50,931 bases of DNA. It comes from Desulfosporosinus sp. BRH_c37 (GTDB lineage Bacteria > Bacillota > Desulfitobacteriia > Desulfitobacteriales > Desulfitobacteriaceae). Numbering within the stretch: the first letter of the stretch is position 1; each line of letters starts with the position of its first letter. Position numbers and translations under genes: made by a program. Positions 9,701-17,326 of the stretch are shown in pieces. The stretch spans positions 1 to 50,931 of the forward strand of contig LOEW01000243.1 of the NCBI GenBank assembly GCA_001516045.1. The letters run 5' to 3'. The notes beneath the pieces were generated by a model that was not told the DNA's origin, searched no databases, and saw nothing but the letters and a program-made list of their open reading frames with translations.

Positions 9701-10152
9701 TCTGTTATAGATTCAACAGATAATGTTACGGGGACAAGAACAAGTGGGGCAGAAATTACAACTTCGGAAATATCACTTTCTTTCCATCTTATTAAACCAA
9801 AGGTTAAGTAAAGTGAATTTATACCTTGTTCTTCCATTGATGTCTTTGCACGACCACGCAAAACTTTCAAAGTCTTTTGCTGTTCGTTCAACGTTTTGTT
9901 TGTTTGTAAGTCACCATCTTGAACAGAAATATTATGTTCTTCACCATCTTCATCGTATGTTGTTTTAAGGGGAAATGAAAAGCTAAGTTCATCCTCATCA
10001 TGAACAATTCTTTTATATAACACATCATAGTTCGGTGAAGTAACTCCAACATTAGACCTTTTAGTTTCTTTAAAGTTTATTAATCTATTGCGTTTACCTA
10101 AATCTAGTAAGCGTTTTTTCCAACGCTCAATTTTGTCATCAATATTTTGCAT
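3751..10152 (-). CDS. Giant DUF4011-SF1 helicase-PD-(D/E)xK nuclease-DUF3320 protein
   Basis: The 2133-aa protein starts at ATG behind GGGGAG. Order of domains: DUF4011-like N-terminus (KKRLLDLGKRNRLINF), Walker A GPPGTGKS near residue 297, a very long helical/coiled-coil insert (~330-1450), Walker B IIFDEASQ near 1500, motif III AGDSKQLPP, motif V NVQGDERDTIIFS and motif VI NVAITRAK of an SF1 (AAA_11/AAA_12) helicase. Next is an MTES_1575/Vsr-like nuclease with RIDMAV and GIECDGATYHS near 1835-1860, holding the expected D and E-x-D residues. The C-terminus (~1985-2133) is DUF3320-like. This architecture is known from bacterial defence islands; the target is unknown. Nothing is broken: all helicase and nuclease motifs are present. 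The region is noticeably AT-richer than the housekeeping genes, consistent with horizontal acquisition. Confidence 0.9.
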   Translation of the reverse strand: MQNIDDKIERWKKRLLDLGKRNRLINFKETKRSNVGVTSPNYDVLYKRIVHDEDELSFSFPLKTTYDEDGEEHNISVQDGDLQTNKTLNEQQKTLKVLRGRAKTSMEEQGINSLYLTFGLIRWKESDISEVVISAPLVLVPVTLSVESITDPYILQIHEDEIVVNPSLAFKFENDFGIALPEFDGHEDDITDYLSQIAKIAKKKDWEVVTDVHLTLLSFLKINMYKDLDNNKDKIVSNATIKALCGDKSEISQIPSELNNFNHDKNVRPIDTYQVVDADSSQQDAILLSKKGISFVMQGPPGTGKSQTITNIIAEAISEGKKVLFVSEKMAALEVVKKRLTEAGLDDFCLTLHSYKANKKEVLNQLAKTLTVQRISIREDAIYKLSVLEERRNTLNEYQEQLHTKITPLNVSIFEANGRLAKLSATQDIIFGITDVENTDMELLNKYRYLLSEFSKTIGKLSKDYSENPWYSCNVPVVTHELRHDIEVNLKSISVKLNSLIQTYKCILDKIAANISPTINNIASLGNLLDVSSESPIIPEKWLSKDIGVLESIAQEYLTIFNEHRDKSANLLDRYTKSVLDINAQDIILTIESNMNDVKVHLDNGNFPTNKDIVVKANFIITECRELINFIKKINIQSKDSSSFLGIEQYESFNSIFELEKLLVLILENPQPLGMWFNYGKIQNITELLNDAKTEQTILKNDIAKVRSNFIDDVFTINYEELLVKFKTTYFQTLKIISNFNGLSDNVDLKKRELFSFVDNQSEKLNLFHLLITNGYDISKQIAEDIGLEVNTLKDLISLGELLSTIIQNPKPTLAWFDENKEVAVDRIISDIKNTQKEIKDETELLLSKYNKDVLNIDYKNMLIRFNTEYGNFLKIFKGSYRADKKTLRSFSKEPNSKMTDNEILALLNKITLIKEKEQWLTNNEPLADEMLGGLYIGNYTNWEIIEKSRANLKIIKNYFGGAKIPEQLKKLLLEGDVERFKKVNTNISKISENDVLNYVASIFGTNIVTQPIAGLLQKIDTTNKMSFEIKNATVNICNYFIIVNSTDETKLADIISMLTTLKEISQKRKWFNDNNNNLLECFGVHYKGEDTDWNNVRNRIDITAQIIEFFGEKQVPSKLIKYLASCEKANDSFAIFKRDIEYCNDKDTVKRLNDLLITEDNQNLEFDKMLNMLEIIEDGVNVSHDKYIGFSSCAKDTLSFDTTMEDIIVLDRIQEIEQTVIANLSQLQNKFEFMFEGMNTDWGNVIRSLNYAAKFNDLCKAYSLSSEYINSVCSDKDVASWASENSIELLTQHTDLKSDFEWFSNLFDNGEELYETRIYTLLDKTEKCLNNLTLLEEWIDFRSVRQQCREVGLSEFVEKVEQLGMQPSIIVDTFFKRFYRLWLDVMIPIHPAVYTFRSRSHQSIINEFNSYDGEQLKIARLRILERLIERLPNTNIATSAVDEVGILKRELTKQRKIMPLRRLFNKIPNLLTALKPCLMMSPLSVSLFLQADGYDFDTIIFDEASQVCTEDAIGAIMRGKQVIIAGDSKQLPPTSFFAASLSDGDFDDASEDDDEFDDTGAYDSILEEAVNAIPERTLKWHYRSRHEHLIAFSNAKIYNHELITFPSNIDRIPDNGVEYIFVQNGVYDRGGKKNNLNEAKRVAGLVFEHIKKYPNRSLGVVTFSEAQQQAVDGAIRQLRLQNEQYENFFAEDADYAFFVKNLENVQGDERDTIIFSVGYAKDANGVMYMNFGPLSRNGGHRRLNVAITRAKYNVKLVGSIHPTDIKVENTNSEGVKMLRQYIEFAINGASVLQNELQYKSTVDVDSPFEEAVHDFVIKNGYNVATQVGCSGYRIDMAVKHPTLSGIFVLGIECDGATYHSARTARERDRLRQTVLEDIGWKIYRIWSTDWIKDPKTEGKKLLEAVKLAISNYKMSNIDTGSISQHEIAEEDTITTKDNYAIVETDKDQSDTNNDNPYNFSYYKVTEVYKNTRKSNDDTQYLADVIDYVVELECPIHYELLCKRVATLFGNQKATVKVRNSVDHVLAKNLKDVVVKKGDFCWHKNTKEIEVKIPSLYGESRAINYICTEELAEAMFVIAKKSFGITKSDLYVVTARVYGFNRTGGNITQSMEKTCSYLLESGRAKEIDGKIIV

Positions 10153-10987
10153 GTTCCATTCTCCCCGTTAATTTCTCTAATTTTATAGGCTTTAAAACCA
10201 GGTTTTAGATATAATCATAGGATATTTATTAATATCGTAATTAATCTTACGAGTTAAGATGTTAATTGAGTTCCCCTAGCACTGTGGTCAACCCGCTGCG
10301 ACTGATCGGAAAGATGGCTCAAAAAGCCCAAAACAGTGGCTCATTTTTGCTCAGAATATTCAGCACCCCATTGATATGAATAGTTCCCAACTAATAGACC
10401 ACTTGCGATAAAATTACCTTTGTAAAAGTTCCTATATTTTCCTTAGGATAAATATATTTTACCACAGTACTTCGACATAAATCTGAAATTATTATTCAAC
10501 TTGTGTTAAATACTTCCTTTATTATAGTCTATATGTCGAGTAATGGTAAGTAGAAAAGCACCTTATACATTCAACACATATTAAAAAGCACCTGCCTTTA
10601 TTTCATTCATTCAGCAGATGCCCTTTGATATAAGTAAATTATTCAATTTTACTTATTCATCCCAACCTCAACCGTAACCTTCTTGCCCTTTTCCCCTACT
10701 GTATAATCCTTGTGATATAGCAGTACACAGGTCTCCACGTGCCCTGTCCACGGGAACAGATACCTAATAAACCTTAAAGGCTGTTGCAATTCACCCACAT
10801 CATCACACCTTAAACAACCAGCGTACATTTTACTATACACTGCTTCTTTGCTTCCCCTTTTCAAAGATTTTTAATTTGCCAGTCTATTGTTGTTTCCCCT
10901 ATGGTACTCAAAAAATAGTTTGCTTTAGAAAATGGTCTACTCCCAAAGAAGCCCCGGAAGGCAGATAGTGGGCTAGACACGTTCCTC
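10153..10987. other. Long gene-poor stretch upstream of the helicase, probable insertion scar
   Basis: About 830 bp with no convincing gene. A short palindrome (AAAACC-A-GGTTTT) lies near 10185-10200, possibly an operator for the helicase gene. Around 10310-10365 there are TGGCTCAAAAA and GTGGCTCATTTTTGCTCAG motifs that look like the terminal repeats of IS21-type elements. An open frame of 71 codons at 10649-10864 has only a TTG start and no ribosome-binding site. I see nothing else. Confidence 0.4.
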
Positions 10988-12235
10988 TCAGCCTACTTTC
11001 CGTTTCTTTTCTTGCGCTTGAAGGATAGTTTCCGAAGAGAACAGTTTTGTTAGATCGCCCGATAGCATGTAATCCGTCACAATACCAGCAATTAATCCCC
11101 AAAAAGGTGCTCCGACTCCGGCAATTGAAATGCCGGATAAAGTAACCAGAAAAGTTATCAATGCAGCTTCCTTTTTATTATTTTCTTGCATTGCAGAAGT
11201 AAGACTTGAACTTATCGAGCCAAATAAGGCTAATCCGGTTATTACAATGATCAATTCGCTAGGGAAAATTGCAAAGACTGAAACGATGGTGGCCCCAAAG
11301 ATTCCAAATAATATATAAAAGAAACCCGCCGATATTCCAGCAATGTAGCGTTTATCAGGATCACTATGTGCCTCTTTTCCGGTACAGATCGCAGCTATGA
11401 GGGCTGACATATTGATACCGTGAGCGCCGAACGGAGCAAAAAGAATGGACGCAATCCCCGTAGAAATAATGAGTGGATTTACCGGCGTATTGTATCCATC
11501 AGCCCTTAATACTCCAATGCCTGTCGCATTTTGCGAGGCCATAGTGACAATACAAAGTGGTATGCCTAAACCGATTAGGGAACTCAATGAAAATGTGGGC
11601 TGAGTAAATATTGGGTGAACGAGTGAAATACTGGTCCCTCCAAAATTAACTATCTTTAAACTATAAGCTATCAAGAGACCCAGCAATAAACTTGTAACGA
11701 CTGCATAACGCGGGAACCAACGCTTAGACACTAGATAACCCAAGATCATGGGCAGCGCTAACAGTGGTAATTGTTTTAAGGAAACAAAGACATCTACACC
11801 AAACTTAAGTAAAATCCCGGCTAGCATTGCCGTGATGATGGCGTAAGGAATCCGTTTCATAAAGGAAGAGAAAAGGCCCGTAAAGCCAAGGATGGTAATA
11901 AGTACCCCCGCAAAAATGAATGCCCCGATCGAGTCTGAATAGGCATAAGCACTCCACCCCGAGATTAACATTACAGCCCCCGGTGTTGACCAGGCAGTTA
12001 TCACAGGCGCCTTGAATCTAATACTTAAAATAATTGACGTCAGGCCGCTGGCGATGGAAATCGCCCATATCCATGAGGATAGATGAGCATTGCTTAAGTT
12101 TATGACTTTTGCTGCTTGAAAAATCAGCAGTACAGGTCCTGCAAACCCAACCGTAACCGCTATTAAACCAGCAACGATGGCGGAGATCGAAGAATCAGCC
12201 CTTAATCTTTTCACTAATAAAACTAAATGATTCAT
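10988..12235 (-). CDS. BenE-family (benzoate/H+ symporter-like) transporter
   Basis: A 415-aa integral membrane protein with about 12 hydrophobic segments. BenE hallmarks include [17 protein letters not shown] near residue 28, the WSTPGAVML segment near residue 83, a [13 protein letters not shown] motif, and the conserved [20 protein letters not shown] loop (the last about residues 268-287). Family length is about 390-420 aa, so it is full length. Members import aromatic acids or unidentified anions with protons; YdcO of E. coli is a relative. It is read away from a palindromic operator region, downstream of the XRE-cupin regulator gene, an arrangement that parallels E. coli ydcN (sutR)-ydcO. 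Substrate cannot be told from sequence. The ribosome-binding site AAGGG is weak. Confidence 0.88.
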   Translation of the reverse strand: MNHLVLLVKRLRADSSISAIVAGLIAVTVGFAGPVLLIFQAAKVINLSNAHLSSWIWAISIASGLTSIILSIRFKAPVITAWSTPGAVMLISGWSAYAYSDSIGAFIFAGVLITILGFTGLFSSFMKRIPYAIITAMLAGILLKFGVDVFVSLKQLPLLALPMILGYLVSKRWFPRYAVVTSLLLGLLIAYSLKIVNFGGTSISLVHPIFTQPTFSLSSLIGLGIPLCIVTMASQNATGIGVLRADGYNTPVNPLIISTGIASILFAPFGAHGINMSALIAAICTGKEAHSDPDKRYIAGISAGFFYILFGIFGATIVSVFAIFPSELIIVITGLALFGSISSSLTSAMQENNKKEAALITFLVTLSGISIAGVGAPFWGLIAGIVTDYMLSGDLTKLFSSETILQAQEKKRKVG

Positions 12236-12261
12236 GGAAGGGACCCTTCTTTCTAATCAAA

Positions 12262-12328
12262 TGTATTGAGCGCTATAACGCACGTATTTTGTAAAGTATA
12301 CCACATGTGCGTTATAACGCTCAATACA
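12262..12328. promoter_or_regulatory. Large inverted repeat of two GCGTTATAACGC-type operators
   Basis: Arms at 12262-12285 and 12305-12328 are 24 bp each and complementary except at two positions. Within each arm lies a 12-bp palindrome: GCGTTATAACGC (perfect, 12309-12320) and GCGCTATAACGC (12271-12282). It lies 27 bp upstream of the BenE gene start and is the obvious binding region for the neighbouring XRE-cupin regulator (inference). As a hairpin it has no U-tract, so a terminator is unlikely. The remainder of the 326-bp gap holds an AACCCCAC/GTGGGTT hairpin (about 12466-12490) and the regulator's terminator. Confidence 0.6.
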
Positions 12329-12497
12329 TTTCGCGTACATCTTTATACCTTTAATTACAGGCTTGGCAACATTATTCTCCTGTACTAATCGTCGCAAGGC
12401 ATTAACCGCGTTTAAGCGAAGTTCTGTCTCTACACTCAAACTGACTTAATTTATTTGACAACTACTAACCCACAAGTGACGTGGGGTTTGACAAGTC

Positions 12498-12532
12498 CAA
12501 AAAACACGACTAAGCCTTTGCTAGTCGTGTTT
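12498..12532 (-). terminator. Intrinsic terminator of the XRE-cupin regulator gene
   Basis: On the minus strand AACACGACTA pairs with TAGTCGTGTT and is followed by a run of T's, 30 bp after the stop codon at 12562. It closes the pheST-zapA-regulator transcription unit. Confidence 0.8.
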
Positions 12533-12561
12533 CTAAATACATATCCTCAGCTTTATATTCT

Positions 12562-13113
12562 TTAGGAAAAATAGTAAATTAAATGATGAAAACTAGTTCT
12601 TTGCTCGGAGATATTACGGTAAATGTGTTCTTTATTGGCCAGATAACGGATAGCATCCCCTTTATTCAAGACATAAACACTTTCTCCGATGAGTATTTCT
12701 AGGGCCCCTTCAATAAGGCTAATATACTCTTCAACCCCCTCGTCATGAGGAGGGGATCTATGACTACAGCCTGGTTCAAGGTCAATGATAAACACTTCAA
12801 AGCCCCGATTGCTATCAAAAATAAATTGTGGGTAGATTCTCATTTGTCCATTTTCTTCAATTATCGGGGTAATATCTGAATGGTGAATTAAGAGGGTCTC
12901 TTTATTTTCCTCTCCATTAGCTAATAAGGATGAAAAAGAGACTTTTAGCCCTGTAGCGATTTTCCAAAGGACGTTTACTGTAGGGGTAGACTCCCCTCTT
13001 TCAATCTGACCTAACATGGCTTTACTGACGCTTGTTAAGTCAGCAACTTTGTCTAAACTTAGTCGCCGTTTTTTTCTAACCATATTTAGGTTTTTCCCAA
13101 TTGTTAATCGCAT
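12562..13113 (-). CDS. XRE-cupin transcriptional regulator (SutR/YdcN-like)
   Basis: 183 aa. Residues ~5-60 form an XRE helix-turn-helix (LNMVRKKRRLSLDKVADLT, then SKAMLGQIERGESTP); residues ~105-180 form a small cupin (GCSHRSPPHDEGVEEYISLIEGALEILI) with H, H, E and a later H positioned like metal or ligand-binding residues. Length and domain order match the YdcN/SutR type. The start is fixed by GGAG seven bases before ATG 13113. It lies only 15 bp after zapA, so it may be co-transcribed with pheST-zapA, but its functional partner is likely the BenE gene downstream, with the palindromes at 12262-12328 as target. The effector is unknown. Confidence 0.85.
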   Translation of the reverse strand: MRLTIGKNLNMVRKKRRLSLDKVADLTSVSKAMLGQIERGESTPTVNVLWKIATGLKVSFSSLLANGEENKETLLIHHSDITPIIEENGQMRIYPQFIFDSNRGFEVFIIDLEPGCSHRSPPHDEGVEEYISLIEGALEILIGESVYVLNKGDAIRYLANKEHIYRNISEQRTSFHHLIYYFS

Positions 13114-13128
13114 TTTCGGTACTCCATG

Positions 13129-13386
13129 CTACTCTGTTTTTTCACCGAGTAACTGCATTAATGTTTCTTGTTCTTCTCGTAATTTCGCGAGTTCATCTGC
13201 TAAATTTAGAGCGGTTAAAATAGCCATCTGGTGAACACTCAAGCGAGGTAGCCGTTGAGCGATTAGACGCATCTTCTTATCAATTTCATGCGCTAACCCT
13301 TGGATATACTGTGCAGTCCCATCACCACGGACCACATGTTTTTCTCCAAAAATCTCAACGGTGATTTTGACTTGTTCATGTGACAC
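13129..13386 (-). CDS. zapA: Cell division protein ZapA
   Basis: 85 aa, full family length. The N-terminal strand region VKITVEIFGEKHVVRGDGTAQ and the RLPRLSVHQMAILTALNLADEL stretch followed by a charged helix are typical of ZapA, which binds FtsZ at midcell and bundles its filaments. It follows pheT by 47 bp; pheT-zapA linkage is common in Firmicutes and supports the call. The rnhC gene that separates the two in Bacillus is absent here. Confidence 0.88.
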   Translation of the reverse strand: MSHEQVKITVEIFGEKHVVRGDGTAQYIQGLAHEIDKKMRLIAQRLPRLSVHQMAILTALNLADELAKLREEQETLMQLLGEKTE

Positions 13387-13433
13387 AAATTCCCCTCGCT
13401 CTCTTATTACCCGCTTGGCCTTAATCTTTCCTA

Positions 13434-15839
13434 CTATTTTCGCCGTTCCGCAGCGAATTCCTGCTGAATCCCCTCTAAAATGCGTGAATTCAGAATATTT
13501 ACTTCCTCATCGGTCAACGTCCTTTCTAAGGACTGGTATCGTAGCATAAATGCCAGACTTTTACGATCGTCTGGGATGGATTTGCCCGTATAGACATCAA
13601 ATATTTCTACTTGCTGCAATAATTCCCCACCAAGCGTCCTCATCTTCGACATAACCGCGTCGGCTTGAGTTTCAAGGGCCACGACCACAGCCAAATCCCT
13701 TTGAATCGCAGGGAAACGCGGGATGGATTGAGCACGAACGGTTTGTCGCATCCGAGCGAACATTGGGGTAAATTCTAATTCGAATAATACCACCCGTTCC
13801 AGCCCCCACTCTTTTTCCAGGGATGGGTGCAACTCACCCAGGAATCCGAGGCGTTGATTCTTAATAAAAACGTCAGCTGATCGCCCCGGGTGTAGTAAGG
13901 GTTGATTCTCGGCGATGCGGTATTCCAATTCAAGACCGAATTCCAAAGCCACCCCTTCTAGAATCCCCTTAAGATAATAGAAATCATAACTAACTGACTG
14001 GTTCAGCCAATGTCTTCTACTCTTTCCTACAGCGAGTCCGGCCACTCTCAATTCTTCTCGAGGAAGATTCTGCAATGGTTGCTCCTCTCCCCAATAAGTA
14101 TTTCCAATCTCGAAAATGCTGACATCCATGTTGCGTCGGGCAACATTCCGAGCAGCCACATCGAGGAGTCCGGGAACCAGAGTAGTACGCATCACACTGA
14201 GTTCATCCCGTAACGGATTGAACAAGGGGATGGAATGCTTTGCACTTCCCCACTGCGCATCTGCCGCTGGGCGAGTGAAGGAATAGGTAATTACTTCATC
14301 CATTCCTGATTGAGCCAAAGCCTTCCGCAAACGCCTACGAAACTCCTGTTCCGAAGTTCGGCTCCCCTGGGTCTGATCCCCTTGAGGAAGTGTGGTCGGA
14401 ATTCGATCATACCCGATCAGACGGGCAACTTCTTCCATGAGATCTTCTTCAATTTCGATATCCGAGCGGTAGGTAGGAATCTCAACGTCGAACAGACCGT
14501 CTTGTTCCCGATACTTAAAGTTCAGGTCCTCCATGACTTGGCGGATCTCCGCTGTTGTAAGTTCGATGCCCAGCACTGTTGCAGTATGTTGCACAGAGAG
14601 ACTAACTCGACGGTCAGTAGGGAGATGCTTCACTTCATCCACCAGTGCTACAGGGCGACCCACCCCTAATTCCAGGATCAGATCCCTTACCCGTCCAAGT
14701 GTAGCCACGCACCCATAGGCATTAATTCCCTTCTCAAAGCGGTTAGAAGCCTCTGATCTGAGACCTAAGCGACGGCTTGTTCGGCGGACACTTACCTGAG
14801 AAAAATGTGCAGATTCAATCAGTAAACGCCTCGTATCCTGGGTTACTTCACTGTTTAACCCACCCATTACCCCAGCAATTGCCAAAGGTTGGAGGTCGTC
14901 GGCAATAATCAGATTATCCGGTTGGAGAAAACGTTCAACTCCATCCAGTGAAACAATTATTTCGTTGGGATAGGCCGAACGGACATGAATGTCCCCACTA
15001 ATCTTATCTCGGTCAAAAGCATGTAAGGGTTGTCCCATTTCCAACATACAGTAGTTCGTGATATCCACAATATTATTAATAGGGCGAACTCCAGCTGCTT
15101 TAAGCCGACGCTGCATCCACTCCGGAGAAGCAACGATTTTAACATCCTCAACTACTAAGCCTGCATAACGCCAAGATAACTCCTCTTCCTCGATGATAAT
15201 CCGCAGATCTGAGGCTGTTGGCAGAGAAAGCACTTGGTTCGGTTCTGCCCATTTCGGTAAATGGGGCTTTTTCCGAGTAAGAGACGCGACTTCACGAGCA
15301 ACATTGACCATCGCCAAACAATCTGGCCGATTCGGATAAAGTTCCAAGTCTAAAACACTGTCTTCGCGCCCTAAGTATTTACCGAAATTCTCCCCGATTG
15401 GGGCATCGGGCGAGAGGATCAGGATCCCATCCGCACTGCGTTCCAAGCCTACCGTGGCATCGAGAAGAAGCTCTTCACGCGAACATAGCATCCCTTGAGA
15501 GACAACCCCTCTGAGTTTAGACTTGCGGATTGAAAGATCATTGGGAAGAGTCGATCCTACCAAGGCAACAGGAATCCGGTCGCCAACCAGTAAGTTCGGT
15601 GCGCCAGTGACAATTGGAATCTCCTCTTGGCCCACATTCACGGCACAGACCAAGAGTCGATCTGCATCCGGATGTTTGGTTAAACTGACTATTTCACCGA
15701 TCACAACTTTTTCGAATCCTTTATTCAGGTTCGCGACATCCTCGACTTCAATCCCGCCCCGGGTTAACGTTTCCGCTAACTCTTCGGCGCTTTGATCAAC
15801 ATCCACTAGTTCGCGCAACCATTCTAGACTGACCTTCAT
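13434..15839 (-). CDS. pheT: Phenylalanyl-tRNA synthetase beta subunit
   Basis: 801 aa, the normal length of bacterial PheT. N-terminal MKVSLEWLRELVD, then the EMAP/tRNA-binding domain (~40-150: VVIGEIVSLTKHPDADRLLVC), B3/B4 editing domain (~210-390), B5 domain, and the C-terminal anticodon-binding FDX-ACB fold (~708-800: IPRFPAIQRDLAVVVALE...). With PheS it forms the alpha2-beta2 enzyme that charges tRNA-Phe and edits Tyr-tRNA-Phe. It starts 12 bp after pheS behind an AAGGGGGGAAGG-like site, so the two are one operon under T-box control. Confidence 0.97.
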   Translation of the reverse strand: MKVSLEWLRELVDVDQSAEELAETLTRGGIEVEDVANLNKGFEKVVIGEIVSLTKHPDADRLLVCAVNVGQEEIPIVTGAPNLLVGDRIPVALVGSTLPNDLSIRKSKLRGVVSQGMLCSREELLLDATVGLERSADGILILSPDAPIGENFGKYLGREDSVLDLELYPNRPDCLAMVNVAREVASLTRKKPHLPKWAEPNQVLSLPTASDLRIIIEEEELSWRYAGLVVEDVKIVASPEWMQRRLKAAGVRPINNIVDITNYCMLEMGQPLHAFDRDKISGDIHVRSAYPNEIIVSLDGVERFLQPDNLIIADDLQPLAIAGVMGGLNSEVTQDTRRLLIESAHFSQVSVRRTSRRLGLRSEASNRFEKGINAYGCVATLGRVRDLILELGVGRPVALVDEVKHLPTDRRVSLSVQHTATVLGIELTTAEIRQVMEDLNFKYREQDGLFDVEIPTYRSDIEIEEDLMEEVARLIGYDRIPTTLPQGDQTQGSRTSEQEFRRRLRKALAQSGMDEVITYSFTRPAADAQWGSAKHSIPLFNPLRDELSVMRTTLVPGLLDVAARNVARRNMDVSIFEIGNTYWGEEQPLQNLPREELRVAGLAVGKSRRHWLNQSVSYDFYYLKGILEGVALEFGLELEYRIAENQPLLHPGRSADVFIKNQRLGFLGELHPSLEKEWGLERVVLFELEFTPMFARMRQTVRAQSIPRFPAIQRDLAVVVALETQADAVMSKMRTLGGELLQQVEIFDVYTGKSIPDDRKSLAFMLRYQSLERTLTDEEVNILNSRILEGIQQEFAAERRK

Positions 15840-15851
15840 AACCTTCCCCCC

Positions 15852-16874
15852 TTAAAACTGCTGCAAAAAGCGCAAATCGTTATCATACAAGAGCCTCATA
15901 TCTTCAATTCCGAATTTCAGCATGGCGATTCGTTCTACTCCCATACCGAAGGCAAATCCCGTGACCTCTTGCGGATTATAGCCGCCCATTTCTATGACCT
16001 TGGGATGAACCATTCCTGACCCTAATATTTCTATCCAGCCTGTCCCTTTACAAAGACGGCATCCTGCTCCCCCACAAAGCATACAGGAAACATCCACTTC
16101 TGCGCTCGGTTCAGTAAACGGGAAAAAGCTCGGCCTTAAACGAATTTCTCTGGCTTCACCAAACATCTGACGAGAGAAATTCAAGAGAATTCCCTTGAGG
16201 TCTGACATTCGGATCCCACTGTCCACAACCAGACCCTCTACTTGGTGGAACATCGGAGAATGAGTCGCATCGTCATCATTACGATAGACTGTTCCGGGCG
16301 CAATAATCTTCACCGGGAGCGCCGGACAGAGCTTTTCCATCGTTCGAATCTGAACGGGAGAAGTCTGCGTTCGAAGCAGTATTTCCTCTGTAATATAAAA
16401 GGAATCTTGCATTTCGCGAGCGGGATGATCCTTCGGTAAATTAAGGGCTTCGAAGTTGTAATAATCCGATTCAATTTCCGGTCCTTCAGCAACTTGAAAG
16501 CCCATTCCCAAAAAGATATCTTCGATCTCTTCAACAATCTGGGTAAGGGGATGAAGACGTCCACGTGCAACCCGAACCCCTGGTAAGGTGATGTCAATGC
16601 GTTCCGTCGCCAGCCGTTTCTGTAAGGATACTAGGTCTAACTCGGCGCTACGTTCTTCCCATGCTTGTTCCAGACGACTACGCACCTCATTGACAAGTTG
16701 CCCCATGATCGGCCGCTCTTCCGAACTTAAGCTACCCATTTGGCGTAACAGTGCGGTTAACGATCCCTTTTTGCCGAGAACTTTCACTTTAAGCTCTTGG
16801 AGCGCTTCCGGCCTGTTTAGCTCCTTCAGTTCTCGTAATGCTTCTTCTCCGATACGTCGTATTTCATTCTTCAA
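15852..16874 (-). CDS. pheS: Phenylalanyl-tRNA synthetase alpha subunit
   Basis: About 340 aa. Class II aaRS motifs are present: motif 2 region ([14 protein letters not shown]), [29 protein letters not shown] and motif 3 [35 protein letters not shown] cysteine cluster lies near the C-terminus, as in many clostridial PheS. The frame can start at 16892, but alignment of the N-terminal helix with B. subtilis PheS (about 32 residues before LGKKG) favours the TTG at 16874, which has AAAGGGTGG just upstream. First gene of pheST, right after the T-box terminator. Confidence 0.95.
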   Translation of the reverse strand: MKNEIRRIGEEALRELKELNRPEALQELKVKVLGKKGSLTALLRQMGSLSSEERPIMGQLVNEVRSRLEQAWEERSAELDLVSLQKRLATERIDITLPGVRVARGRLHPLTQIVEEIEDIFLGMGFQVAEGPEIESDYYNFEALNLPKDHPAREMQDSFYITEEILLRTQTSPVQIRTMEKLCPALPVKIIAPGTVYRNDDDATHSPMFHQVEGLVVDSGIRMSDLKGILLNFSRQMFGEAREIRLRPSFFPFTEPSAEVDVSCMLCGGAGCRLCKGTGWIEILGSGMVHPKVIEMGGYNPQEVTGFAFGMGVERIAMLKFGIEDMRLLYDNDLRFLQQF

Positions 16875-16892
16875 GTAAACCACCCTTTCCAA

Positions 16893-17220
16893 GTCAGGAT
16901 AATAAAAAAACGCCCGCCCCTTGAAAGGGACGAGAGTCTACTCTCGCGGTACCACCCTAGTTTGACCAATTTGGCCACACTTAAGTTCCCGTTAACGGTG
17001 GAAACCGGGCCTACCTATGATCAGTAGGCCACTCCCAGGCGAAATTTAACCTCTTTAATCGGAAGTCAGAGGTCAGAAGCCGGATGTGTCAGATCGAGAT
17101 ATTCCCTTTCTGATCTCTGGCCTCTGTCGTCTGACCTCTGGTCTAAGAGGTGGGTACCTTCTTAGCTGGCTCACAGTCTATGGCCATGCCTCCCTGCAAA
17201 GAAAACACTCCTTATAACCC
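16893..17220 (-). ncRNA. T-box leader (tRNA-Phe responsive) of pheST
   Basis: On the minus strand the T-box core GGTGGTACCGCG lies at about 16945-16956, preceded by a structured stem-I region and followed by a GC-rich terminator hairpin (CGTCCC/GGGGCG) ending in seven T's near 16907-16913. Uncharged tRNA-Phe would pair with the T-box and antiterminate pheST. Unusually, the leader contains a long inverted repeat at about 17067-17143 (see findings). The specifier codon was not assigned with certainty. Confidence 0.9.
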
Positions 17221-17268
17221 GATCATCGCATTATTTGCTTATATGGCATCATCACTAGTTCAGAGAAA

Positions 17269-17298
17269 ATTATAGCATAGCTCTTCTATGTTTTACAA
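17269..17298 (-). promoter_or_regulatory. Sigma-A promoter for the pheST T-box transcript
   Basis: Minus strand TTGTAA (17293-17298), 18-bp spacer, TATAAT (17269-17274). It lies just upstream of the T-box leader and downstream of the rRNA methyltransferase stop codon. Confidence 0.7.
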
Positions 17299-17326
17299 TA
17301 GCGTAGCCGAAAGCCCCTAACTTTAG

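Noticed and set aside
1172..10152. Prophage or ICE
   Set aside because: No integrase, structural, mobilisation or att-like sequences are seen; the XRE-M78 gene alone is not enough.
10310..10365. Complete IS21 element
   Set aside because: Only short terminal-repeat-like motifs are seen; no istA or istB coding sequence is present.
10649..10864. 71-codon open frame with TTG start
   Set aside because: No ribosome-binding site, odd composition, no recognisable motif; kept only as a note in the gap description.
12257..12439. 60-codon minus-strand frame
   Set aside because: It runs across the double palindrome and is explained by the operator sequence; no credible start context.
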